Source of the DNA: Acanthopleura granulata
Taxonomy: Eukaryota; Mollusca; Polyplacophora; Chitonida; Chitonidae
DNA length: 64,000 nucleotides
Reading direction: 5' to 3'
Assembly (NCBI GenBank): GCA_016165875.1
Contig: JABBOT010000005.1
Coordinates: 25,135,368 to 25,199,367, forward strand
Shown piece after piece: positions 49,365 to 61,458 of this stretch (position 1 is the first letter of the stretch; every line of letters starts with the position of its first letter). Both the position numbers and the translations under genes were made by a program. Under the pieces are notes generated by a model. That model was given only the letters and a program-made list of their open reading frames with translations. It was not told the DNA's origin and searched no databases.

Positions 49365-52300
49365 ACAGGAAACGTGTACCATACATATACGCTTGTACAG
49401 GAAACTGTACAGGTGGAAAACAATTCAGTCTTTGAATGGGACAACCTCACTGAAATTGTTTGATGTCGAAGAACACTTTTGCATGTGTTCTGTGCTTTGT
49501 ATGTGTGCTGAAGATAACGCCAGTCTCATTTTGAACAAGTGAGGCAATTCAGTGCCATGTGTTACATCTCAGTTGAAATCACCTCGTCAAATTTCACCCC
49601 GGGCAAAATGGGGTTTTGCGACAGCGCTATTCGTTACCGTGTTGTTGTCCTTGTTTGAAATACCTCCCGGCTGCATTTGTTCCGTCTGATAAGACCCTCT
49701 GATGAAACTAATTGTGATGAATCGCGGTCGATAAAATATCAAGGGTATTTCCAAGTGCCAAATATTAAAACACTGGCCATCTCACATACACGTGTGGGTT
49801 TTCTGTTATCACCAAGTGATAGATCAAGTTTGTCTTTTGAAGTGAAACCAAGAATGCACAACATTCTGTGTTCTTTAAAAGACTGGGATGGCAAGGGGAA
49901 GTTTACGCTTTGTGAAATCAGGCTGTTCTCGACATAGTAGATTTCAGTGAACCAACATATGCAACATCATTAGTCGCTGAAAAAAGAGCATACATAGCAG
50001 AGGAAAAGTTTTGAGTCTAAAGAAACCTGTCAGCTTTCTAAGCTACGGAACCCCAATCTCCATACCCCTGTGATGTGTCCAGGGATAAGAGCGTGGTGCC
50101 GTAAATTCAAGAGCCGGTCGTCTGGTGTCTTAGGGAGGGTTTTTCCCATGAGTGCCACGTTGGAGATGGACTTGCCGCTTGATTATTCCCGTTATGCCGG
50201 GGTGAAATCGTCCTTTCTACCCACGCGACCGAGGCCCACGGTATCTCTGCACTGATTGATTCACTCCACTAGGAAACGCTCTAATTGGTGGGGTATTACG
50301 CTCTAACCGACCTTCCCTTTGGCCGCTGAGGAAATTCAGTTCGGACATGTTTGGAAATCTTAAGGAAGGCTCGTCGTTTTGAAGAAAGGCTGGTCCCGAG
50401 AGAGAGAGAGAACAGACTGGCCCAAACGTCTGAGCTCAACAATAGGAAGCGGCAATCGAATCCAGTTGCCTTTTCAAAGGGCTAAAATGATCAGTAGGCA
50501 GATGACCGAAGGCGTAACGCGGCAAGACGTAAGACTGACGGACTCGAGGATATCTGTCATGTACAACTGCGTAGACAGGTCACTGCACTTCAGCAGGACG
50601 ACGCCATTCATGTTAACATAATTCCATTAGCGTTACACAGAGAGTGTTACAAGTCTTTTTCTCGGCGCTTCCTTCTTCGTCTTTGACTGAAAAACAAAAA
50701 CCCAATAGGTCAACAAGAATCGCAGATGTCCTTATTGGCAGTTATCACATTAAAGATTTTCTGCAAAACAGACACATATTTAGTTGAACTTTCGGGTTGA
50801 ATTATTCCTTAGGCGTGGTTCCACCAGGTCTGATTCAATTAATCCCAAAGACTCCACATGGCAATTTGACTAAACATCAGAAGCGGAAGGCATCAGCCCT
50901 ATTCTTTTGACCATAATTTGTAGCATTACTTCAAACATCAGGAATTTATTATACAATGACATTACACGGAAAGAGGACTCGCTGGTCTTTGTATTACTCT
51001 TGTAATCACACACTTCAGTCTTTCAGCACATACCCAGACGACTGGGTGTAGTCTTTTGTGTCCTTTATTGCAGACAAAAAAGTATGCTTCCTTTGTTAAT
51101 AACTATCCCAGTCACATCCTCACATCGCTTTCTAGGATCTCACTCATTTCCCAATGAAGGTTTTTGCTTCCACTCATGTTAAATCCACTTTTGCTACTCC
51201 TAGAATAAGCTCGCGCCTGCACATTTGGGTATTGTATTACCGGTGTCAAGAAAACCATATGTGGATGGATGATATACAGCCAGCGGGTTTTGTCCTAGAT
51301 ACCAGTTGATGTATACATCCTATAGCGTTTTCAAATAAAGAATCTTAAAACAAGTATTAAGTTCATTCTATTCAGGAAGTAAACACTGGCCGGAAAAATC
51401 CCGAGATTCGAAGGCTCCAAAGGCTTAAGTGATATTTGAGGCCACAAAGACCTTGTCTTGAACGCAATTATTTTCATTAGCGTGGGCTTTTCTCTATGTA
51501 AAACTTGTTACTACTGTAACACAAATCTAAACAAAAACCTTGTGGAATGTTAATTAAGAAATTGAATATAGTTAGAACTACCCATGAAACTGGCCCTCAA
51601 CGTGTAAGTGCAAGATTCATGAGCATGATATTAAGCGTTAATCAAATAGATACATAAATAAATATAGTTAGAAAATGCTTTAACCTAAAAGACAAAGAAA
51701 ACTCTAAACAATTGTGTAAAGTTAATTTTTTTTATGATGAAACAGTTTTACGTATGTCTTTTACTGTCCATGTTGTAGTTTTGCTTATATTGTAATAATA
51801 CATAGTAAAATGAACTCTTCATTTTCTGAGCATGTAACAAATAATATTTATGTGAAGTACCGGCAGGACAAAGTATCTGCGTGGTTACTCTGGATCCGTT
51901 AGGTTAAGACTAGTTCCTCGGCAACTCAGTATACCAGTACATCTACAGGCGCCCAGTTATGGGGATTTAACGGCACTTTTACCGCAAAGCGGTTATCAGG
52001 TCTGGACCCGGGTCTAATTAATGTGCCCGTATCTAAGCGCCTTCTCTTATTAACTGGAGATTATCACTCGCTTTATAGGGAAACAATTATTCGAGGCGGA
52101 CGAGGCATTAAGACCTCTGTCCAGGGCTAGCACTGTTCACTCACATCATAGGCCCATTTGATGGTCTTATACACTGGCGCTACATATTACCCATGGAACA
52201 AGAGAGCAACTCCAAGTTCTTTCTCTTCCTGATTCATAGACAAGCATTGTCCCACTGATAAAACCATAATTGGGTTAATATTGATTTCGTTGTCAGCTCA

Positions 52301-52772
52301 GATGACAGTCATAATTATTTTCCCAGTCAACGTGACTTGCAGTCGACATCAAAGTCCTGTCTGATGGACGGATCAGCATCGTGCTGTGTTCTTCTCCGCA
52401 ATCCGGGATCAGCTTCTGGCCACTCTTTGTACAGACGATAACAAGGGAAACGCCAACGCCGAGGAGCTTTTGGACTTCAGCAATCGAAAAGCTCGACTGG
52501 GAGCGGAGAAGTCTTGATTTGCATATTCTGTACATTAGGAGGCCTGAACATCACAGAGTGTAAATTATAGGCTATGCTGAAAGGGCTCTTTTCCAAGTTT
52601 GTGCCATTACCCGTCGCTGCTATCTTTCGTCTTCTTGCAAGCATAAAGCAGACGACAATCTCTTTATGATGTGCTACCACTGAAACTCATTAGGTGAAAC
52701 TGTATACAATCAAGGGCTCTAGCTTGGTACAGTCTCATACAAAGAATGCCTTTCACAAGCAATCTTTTCTGC

Positions 52773-52926
52773 TATTTATTTATTTATTTGATTGGTTCTT
52801 TACGCCGTACTAAAGACCATTTCACTTATACGACGGCGGCCAGCATAATGTCGGGTGGAAATCTTACAGAACGAGAGGAAACCCACGACCATCCGCAGGT
52901 TGCTCGCGTTCTTTCCAATATAGACG
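52773..52926 (-). mobile_element. SINE, 5'-truncated
   Basis: Tail, ttctttacgccgtacta, cacttatacgacggcggcca, then gaaacccacgaccatccgca and gttgctcgcg. The tRNA head is missing. Confidence 0.88.
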
Positions 52927-55564
52927 GATTTTTATGATATCTAAGTGTAAAATTTCTTGTTCAAATTATGCGTGTAGGTTCTTTTTGATTGTAATTTTGA
53001 TTGTAAACCCAGACAATCCTCATGAATCCATAAAACTTGACTTTGGAATCGGTGTGCGAAACATGCTTTAATTTGTTACGTTCTATTCCTACCGGCCATA
53101 GTTCCTATCATATCCTACAGCCAGTCATTCCTTCTTATAAGCCTACGCCTATTTCTGCATTCAGTAATGTTAACAGTACATTATAGGAATGTCAGGGCTA
53201 ATGGAAGAAAGCATCTCCTTTCCTCGCATCTGAGACATCCCCATGTGGAGCAACGCATACAGGTCAGTAATATGTGCTTTGTATGTGTATGCTTGTGTCA
53301 TGTCATCGGCCGGAAATAGTTCAAGCTTTGACAGTCAGTGTAAGCTGGTGCAGGAATTCTCCTGTCCCCTCCAAACACCCTTGGTAGCAATGTGAACGAG
53401 TCGGGTTAGGGTTAATGAACGAACAGAGATTGTCAGGATTAGATCGACTCTGAACACATAAGGTGTGTTCTACCGTGGCAAGATTTAATTTCTAGACCAG
53501 TTCGACTCGAAATGGAAGACGGATTTGAGCAAATGATGTTAACCGGAGAGGGCAAAGCTTTTGCGAGCGCAGTTGTTGGAGCATTATCTATTATTCAGGA
53601 CAGTCGAAAAGAGAGTGTTTTGTTCTTCCGGTAGCCTACGCTCACGGAGCTCGTGTCTACGAGTAATAAGGCACAGGCTTTTCTCTATGCCTCCTCGAAC
53701 TGTCCTTACTCATTCGGACTGAAGGGCTCTAAAATGTTCCCCGGTGATTTAATGCCACCATTTGGATGTGACAACCACATACTCAGAGCAGAAAGGTTCT
53801 GCTTTATCCTCAGTTTGTCTGATCAAGCAAGACACTTGGTTGACGGTATCCATTCCACTCCGCCCGTTCGTTGACCGAATCTGTATTACTCTTTCGGGTA
53901 AAGTCGGCAATACTTTCAGTTCCACTGGCCTATATTTCCTGTAAACCTGTCAGATTTTAGAGCCAATTTTGTGGTACAAATATGTCACAAATTACTCCAT
54001 TTGAGACTTGAGGCGCTGGGTGTTTTTCTGGAGAACTCAAATGTGACTAATGGACATGTTAAAATCACGAATAGACAACAAAAATTGTAACATGGCGGAT
54101 TTTAGCACGTGGCAAAAGTGAAAATTGCTACTCTTGTCCTATAATGTCGCTCTTAATTTGACTGTTCACACGAACTGTGTCAGTTTATAAGCTATCTAAG
54201 AACTATAGATACACCCCAAAAGAGCATTAATTAATGTCAGACATTAAAGCCAGCCAGATGAGAAAGGTGTGAGGGTTAAAAAAGGATATATGATCGAAGC
54301 TTTCCATACTTAGGATGTAAATAGTTGAAAATGATCCCATCAATAAAAGATTGCCAAACAAAAGAGAACTTCAAGTTATCCAGTTTTCTTAAGGTACACT
54401 GTAATGTTTTAAGGGCTCGATGGTATGATCATTTGTGTGAGGAATACAGTTCGTCAAAGAGCTGGAGGGATTCCTCTGTTGTCTTGGAGATACTGAAACT
54501 TACTCCGATATTTTACAGTAAAGTTTTGCTCGTTTATGAAATGAACCGTTGGTCGATGGTGTGATTGAGGAGGATTGACAACTGTCCCAGAAATAGCGCG
54601 TGTCCAATATTCAAAGCAATAAAATGTGCATAACGTCAAGTGCTTGTTCCCAGAGAACTACATTTACTGTCGTCGAGTGGAAAGGCTTCGTGTTCTGACA
54701 GACAACCACCTCCCAGATAGAATTGGTTGGAAAATCAATAGAACAAAAGGATGCTAACACACTTTTCCTGTTCAGTTTTCTAGAGACGGTATAACGCCAG
54801 AGAGAAAGGGCATGTCTCTAAACATACATACCCGCCATTCACAGCTATTGTCTTATCCGCGCTGATACATTTGTCCAGCAGCTGGGGAATTCAATCCAAA
54901 CAGCCCAATTCTGATCCCGGGAGGGAAGACAAGTGCTAGGGGTAATTTGTGGGTCGATTAGTAAAACAAGGCACGAAGTCCCCTTGCCAATTTATCGCAG
55001 GGCGGGTTTTTACAGTCACTGGCCACGGGCTTCATGCAATTCACTTCTCGTCCACTCATACATCATCGGGGCGCATTAATTTAATCTGAGCTAATCACAC
55101 CGTCAAACCGTGTCCGTACTACAGATGCTAGCTTCCGCGCCCTCTACATGGCCGCACGTCAGTTAAAATGTCCCTCAACAGAAGTGAGATCTCCTCTCTC
55201 TCTCAGACAAATGGCCGAGCACGACATGGCCGATTAAGCCGAGGTAGAGTGGAGTGTCCCAGGTCCGCCGGGTATCTGTCATAGGCAATCCGCGCACATC
55301 CATCTCCCTCAAACTCTCATATACCTACACCTCACATCTCTCCGCCAGTATGCTACCCATTAGCTCCTAAGAGAAACAGACGTCTTGGGAAGACGGATTA
55401 AACAAAATGGTTTGTCTCCGGTGATAACCCACTCTGCCATCTAATCCAATATTCGTAGAATGGTTGGACAAAATAATTATGCATCACACTTGTCCATAGA
55501 TTTGATGACAACGGCAGTAATTCTCTCTCATGTATCCTATTGCTATAAGAGTATTACACACGTC

Positions 55565-56060
55565 AGCGAATGAGTGGCTATATACGTTATGGTGTTTGTG
55601 TAACGGACTGTATGAACTCCATCTGTATCGTTTACTTATTTATTGGTGTTTCAAGAATATTTCACTTATACGACGGCGGTCAGCATTATGGTGGAAGAAG
55701 CCGGGCAGAGCGAAACCCACCACCATCTGCAGGTTGCTGGCAGACCCATTTGAAACGTCAACACACAGCAGAGAATGAGTGGTTATATACGTTATGGTGC
55801 TTGTGTAACGGACTGGTTGAACCACACCTGCAACATCAACACAGGGCAGCGAATGAGTGGTTATACATTTCATCGTGTCTGGATAACAGACCAGGTGAAG
55901 CATATTTATAGCATCTAAACACGGCAGTGAATCGGTTTTTTTGCAATCTGTGAACCACATCTACAACATAAGGTACAAGAAGTGTCGACACGGCAGTATC
56001 TCGTTTCCTATGATCTTACACCACAGCGATATACAAATGATCAACTTCGTTGGTTGTGAA
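55565..56060. repeat. 78-bp tandem repeat, about 5 units, split by a SINE
   Basis: The marker agcgaatgagtggytatata recurs in diverged form at 55565, 55770, 55848, 55926 and about 55995. Spacing is 78 bp except the first interval (205 bp), which holds a SINE of about 127 bp. The last interval is about 69 bp and the copy is degraded. Confidence 0.75.
55631..55756 (-). mobile_element. SINE, 5'-truncated, inserted in a tandem array
   Basis: tttattggtgtttcaagaat, cacttatacgacggcggtca, gcattatggtggaagaagcc and gcaggttgctggcagacc. Part of the 3' domain (the tacgccgtact segment) is deleted. Confidence 0.85.
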
Positions 56061-59000
56061 CTTGATATAAACCTGGAAAAGTGTTGAAATAAAGTTCATC
56101 ATCATCCTCTGTGCGAAGATTTGTGACAAATCTTGACCACAAATAGATGTTTTTAATGATGCAACCAGTTTCTGGGAGTACTGATTCCGCACGTCCGCTT
56201 TCGGGCAACTCCTTATGGATAGTCGCTCCACTATTATACATTGTCTGTGTTGTAGCGTCAGTTAGAGAGGAAAATCATTTTACAAGATATGAATGAGGCT
56301 CTTTACATCATGCAATTTTTAAATTATCGGGCGATATCAGATTTTCTTCTCCTCAAAGTATGAGTTCTTGAGTATTTGTCTCACTGATCCGTGCCACAAG
56401 CTAATTCTTGGACTTTATGTATACACTGGCACCAAATCCATCTGTACTTGACTTATCCACTTAAACTATACATCAAGCCATGAAAGTAAGAAAGTTTGCG
56501 AATGACCCGACTGGAATGCCCACCCGTTTTCCACTTGAAAAGATGAGAATAAGGTCAATACAGGGACACGAAGAGTGCCCTTCTTACCTTCTTGCCCTTG
56601 GCGTCTTGTAAGCCGTTCTGTGGAAGCCATCGCTTGACAACTAAATGCATTTCATTTTGTTCATTCCTTTGCTTTCTGAATTGTAATGCTATATTATGTT
56701 TCATCCCCGGAAGAGGCACACATGTCCAGACATTATCTACTATCGTTCCCAATAACCACACGAAACCTCCCTATAAAAAGATCGACCAATGATAGGAATT
56801 GACCTAACTTTGACCCCAAAACGGAAAACTCCTCAACGCAAATGACTACCAGAATGCATCTAACGACCATAGTTCCTAGTTTTCTGGCCTCGTTGAGAGA
56901 GCTTTTCAGAATGTCAATTTGTTCCGAATCAGAAATTCAGAAAATCACATTAGAATGATAATGCAATCAGAAGTTAGACGACCAATGCTTTGAATGATTC
57001 ATAACCCTCTTGAATATGATCACATCTGGCTTGTTTCGGCCTCTCATCTCTGTTCTCTGGCTGCTTACAGCAATATTGGTTTTGGCCTGATCAAATACAC
57101 TTATGTGACCTGTTTGTCTTTGACAGGTCAGATCACACTATGAACCCTTCTTGGGAGTGATCTCTGGTCTTGCTACCAGCTTAGCATTCTGGTTGGTTCC
57201 GTGACGGTATTGGGGAGTAAATGTTATAAAAGTGATGTCATGAGGGCACAGTGGCATAACAGTTGCTCCTGCAAATCCAGTTAACACATGTAGTGCAAAT
57301 GGTTTACATTTTCTTCAAAAGATTTCTTAAATACATCATAGTTGGCAATGTTATCAGAGTAAAACACAGGTATATGCTCATCCTACACACAAAATTGCTT
57401 GAAATACAAAGCTCAAGTAATATAACTGTTGAAATGGAGTGCGTGAGATGAGTCACCTAGCTTTGTTATCATCAATATAACTTGTCAGGTTACATAAATA
57501 AGAAATGCGATATGCGAGTGTAACTGAACACATAATACTTACAAAATACGAACGAATGGTTAGCTTAATGGATAAACAAACCCGGATCAACGTAAAATGG
57601 CGTACATGTTGTCACAGAAACCAGTCTGATAAGGTAACATACTTAAATAACCTGTTACAAACAAAACATCAGCTTAATGATACTAACAGAAAAATATAAT
57701 TCTATGTGAGCTTCGGCATTAAGGCACTGGTGTTTTACAAGGCTGCTTCGAACATGCTGAATACCTTTTATAAAAGTTGTCCCTATTTGCTCCTATGAGT
57801 GACACCGCAGAGATGAAAATCAGCTCAGACTGGGTGATCACGAACAAAAATTGCCATGGCACAAAAGCGCGTTTAATGGAACATCGCATATCGCACGATG
57901 TAGTTATTTAATTGTTTGATGACGAACGTGAATTGTGCGTTATAGAACATAGTTATCTCTTTGTTGCGTGGTTGCGTTGGTGCTGTTTTATGTAAAAAAA
58001 GATCAGCACTTAAAATTTTATTATCAGTACCAGCCCTAACGCCCTGTCTAAATATGACATTCAAACGTGTCCTTTTGCCGGGAAAATTACGCTTTGAGTC
58101 ATTGGTTTTGACGGCGCTGTGCAGAAGAAGAATTCGAAGTGGACTGTACCGTTCATCCCACATGGGTGCATTTCCCTGGCTCTCCATCACATGGCTGGTC
58201 ATATTTTGTCTGTTTCCTCATGAGTCCCGCGAGTTGGGTTTTATACGTCAGCCAATCCCCTTGCCCATACCTAATGAGCCCGAATCAATAAATTGGAAGT
58301 ATTTCACAGGAATTGAATTAAATTATTCATAAGAAATCCGCCGCGGTCTTTCGAGTGTTGGAGCTTAGAGTGGAAACCCTTGTACGTGTATGGTTCCTCG
58401 TATAAATTCCGTGCTAATATGGTCAGTACTTTGGCGGTAGTTTTCCGGTGGAAAGCCGGATAACGTCAAGCCTAGCATAGTTGTCCGGTCAACTGCAACG
58501 CCATATGGATTATGTTTTCATTCTGGAGACAGGGCATGAAGAAATTAATAAATAATACCCCGGAGAAAATAGATGATCTCTTATGAAATAGACCGTCAGT
58601 ATTTAACTGTTAGACAGCTAGCCTAAAGAAAACGCAGTGCTTACCATTAAGATGCCAAGAGCAAGCTATTATGCTTTGCGCCATCATGACCCTATAATGA
58701 TGTTGTATTAATTGATTTGCAAATCGTGCTGGACTTTTATCCAGCTGTCTTGTATTCCCCAAGACCCGTGGGTGTGTTTTCGGAGACGACACGGGGACAG
58801 AAGAAAACCAGGGGAAGGAGGAAGGTTATTTGGTGGGAAAGACAACCCTAGAGATAAGATTAAAGCATTATAGGACGAACTTGAATTTACGACGTAAATT
58901 AACTGTTATCTGTATACACCATGTATCAGATTTTGATATTGGTACGACAGAACGTCGGTCAGGCTCTCGGGTTCTGGGCCGGGTTTACCTGGTTCAAGCC

Positions 59001-61290
59001 ATCTCATTAGCCGCGCCTCAACTCATCTGCCCCGCTTAATTAGCCTGCTGGATTTGATCAGGTATAGGGTCATTTGTACACGTGAATCACACGGGTAAAA
59101 CGGTCTGCACACGCACCTCCATCTCTCATTCTCTCGCTAGCTAACGATTTTTCGCGGCACGGTGCGAGAACTGTGAAGTGGTGGGCTTGAAACGCTGGCT
59201 GGGCCGGCGAAGCACGCCTTCCTGTAAGCGAACACACGAGGTGCTTGGGATCGAACAGACAACGTCTGACAAGAGAGGCCCACTTGTTTTCTGTAGAGTC
59301 GTTCAAAGGGATTATCCTAGGACACACGGCGATCGTTTTTCGTCCTCTTGTTTTTGTGCTAGGTTGCAAATCATACTGAGAATAGCGAGCCAGATGACAG
59401 GATCTCACGTTGAATTGATTCTTTTTAGAATTTTTACATCTTGGTTACAGTTACATCCGGATCACTGGACAATGTTTGGTTTTCTTAATGTGGGTAATAA
59501 CTATAAGATAATCACGACCCTTTTCGCCTATCTTCAGGTTTAGGCCAAGAATGGTCCAATCTAGAACTCGGGGTATTTAGTGACCATCTTCCCCGAAAAA
59601 GTTGGCTCGGTAAAATGTTCAAATCTACGTAAAATATTTTCATTACGAATGGGCAAAGATGGCCAAATCCCACAAGCAGTATTAATTTTGAACATTGAAT
59701 TTTTTTTCAATTTGACAAATAATTTCTGACGTAAGGTCATTAGTATTCAAGATAGCTGTTCCCCATAGAGCCGTCCTTCGAAAATGTCTTGTTGTACTCC
59801 AAACCTGAGAAAAGCAGGTCGAAACACTATTCAGTGCATATCAAAGTCGGACACGATTAATATTCTGCCAACAAGACACGGGAAAAGTGTGACATTTCAT
59901 CTCTTACCGTGAGTCCGTTTGCCGTCTCATAACTTTTTAAATCTGCTCGCTGTCTGTCTCTTTCCCGACATACGGAAACAAGAAAATGAGGCAGTAAAAT
60001 GGCGACACAATACACTACAGGTCAAAGTTTCGACGTAGGTGTAGACTTGTCTCTAAGTTTAGATTGAACTTTAAGCATTACATCTAAGCAGGAGGCTTAC
60101 AAGCCTGTGATAACGCTGCGTGTTGTCACAAGTATTACCTGTGGTAAACTTGCAATTTGCTACAAATGCAATAACTGAGCGAAATCATTGTAATATATTA
60201 CGCCGGTCACAACTACATTGAGGTTGAATTAGGGACGTTCTTCTTTATTTTTCTTTTGCATTATTTGCAAGCTAAACGGAAAAAGGCAAATTTTGCAATA
60301 AAAGTCACACGCTACCGTTATTTGAAGTGTCACTAATTACATATAACGGATATATTAGATATGGGATTTTTGTAAAACCAAACTAAGCAGTCTAGAAGGT
60401 ATTCGGGAGGTGGCTCGAGATCTTTTGAGCAGTGATTATTCTCATGGATAATTGATTAACTTATTACTGAGTACAGACACTGGCTTGAGAACCGATATTA
60501 ATGTATGGAAAATAAACTCCCTTCATTTGAACGGCAACATGTGGCGCTGATACATAGGTTTAATGGAATTCGCATAATAGTGCATTGTATAAAGACAATA
60601 AACCGGGGAAAATACGGCAGCATCTGGAATTTTAGCACATCAGGATGCTTTATCTTTAGAGCTGGGTATGATAGTTCTATAATGTTATCTTTCATGTTCA
60701 TGATTATATGTCGTATTTGTATAAACTGAAATCTTTTATTATCTCTTTTGAAAACACAAGGAGACATTTAAGCATATTTCATATGGTGGATGTCATATTA
60801 TGTGGCACCCGTAGGCAATCTTGTGAAATATCAAGAACACCCCAAGAGACAAGTATCCGAGGGTTATTTTCATGTTTCTGTTTATTAAATGTGCTAACAG
60901 TAGAGTATTTGGTAATTCTAGACCAGTGAATAAGATAAACTGCTGTTGCTGTATTTTGTACCTAATTCTGTTTAAGCTGTCAGTTTGGGGTAAGGGGTGT
61001 AAGTTGCTGTAAAAAGCGTTTATACATGAAAGATGTAAATAGACAAAGAGTACGGATATGACATACTGCCACGTATTTCACACAGCATCATCTCTGATTT
61101 GGCTCTATTCTTCCATTCTCTTATCTTTTGTACCTTACGTCATTGTTGACTTTCGATACCAATCGGCAAGTTCAAAACTGGATGTTCGTTGTCGTAAAAC
61201 TTGGCATGCTGATAATATGGTATGAGAAGTTTTGTTCGTGGCATGGCTAGTGCCAAGGGATTATAATCCGTATTTTATGTGTCTTTTCAG

Positions 61291-61458
61291 GTTCTTTTTG
61301 ATACTTTTATTTCTCTGCTGCCTGGGTTTATTCGTGTACCAGTTACGTGACCGAGTGCTGCTGTATTTAAGTTACCCTACCAGTACCGACATAGACGTAC
61401 AGCACTTAGACAGTCTTCATTTCCCAAACGTCACAATCTGCAACCTTAACAAGTTCCG
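61291..61458 (+). CDS. DEG/ENaC channel, TM1 and start of extracellular domain (ASIC/BASIC-like)
   Basis: This exon identifies the gene. It begins with G completing the split Arg codon. A hydrophobic first transmembrane helix follows, FFLILLFLCCLGLFVYQL (residues 189-206 if the cassette exon is included). Next come the family-typical YLSYPTSTDIDVQ and then FPNVTICNLNKFR, the hallmark post-TM1 motif (FPAVTxCNLNxFR in ASICs). The YPTSTDIDVQ stretch resembles the bile-acid-sensitive/ASIC5 branch (WPTTTSIEVQ) more than ENaC. N234-V-T is a possible glycosylation site. The acceptor is gtgtcttttcag and the donor ttccg|gtaagt, phase 2, 168 nt. The large extracellular domain, TM2 and C-terminus must lie beyond the window. 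Ligand (acid, peptide, bile acid or other) cannot be told from this part. Confidence 0.95.

Larger units (their letters stand above)
28095..61290 (+). other. 33.2-kb intron of the DEG/ENaC channel gene
   Basis: Bounded by gtgagt at 28095 and tgtgtcttttcag before 61291, with matching phase 2. It contains SINE copies, a foldback element, tandem repeats and GC-rich islands, listed separately. I found no further exon that fits this gene and no recognisable gene on the opposite strand. The very large size next to the TM1 exon leaves room for distal regulatory elements or an alternative promoter. Confidence 0.8.
46787..61290. other. Remainder of the large intron, GC-rich islands
   Basis: Single-copy apart from listed repeats. 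GC-rich islands lie at about 47640-48060, 50050-50600, 51950-52110, 54880-55330, 57960-58330 and 58950-59400. Several combine E-boxes with TAAT/ATTA cores. Frames of 80-120 codons occur on both strands in these islands, without any recognisable domain. Confidence 0.45.

Noticed and set aside
57106..57130. TGACCT ... AGGTCA inverted nuclear-receptor half-sites
   Set aside because: The arms are perfect but the 13-bp spacing is not a standard receptor response element.
59070..59543. 112- and 121-codon frames on opposite strands
   Set aside because: Open frames on both strands over the same GC-rich interval with no recognisable motif.
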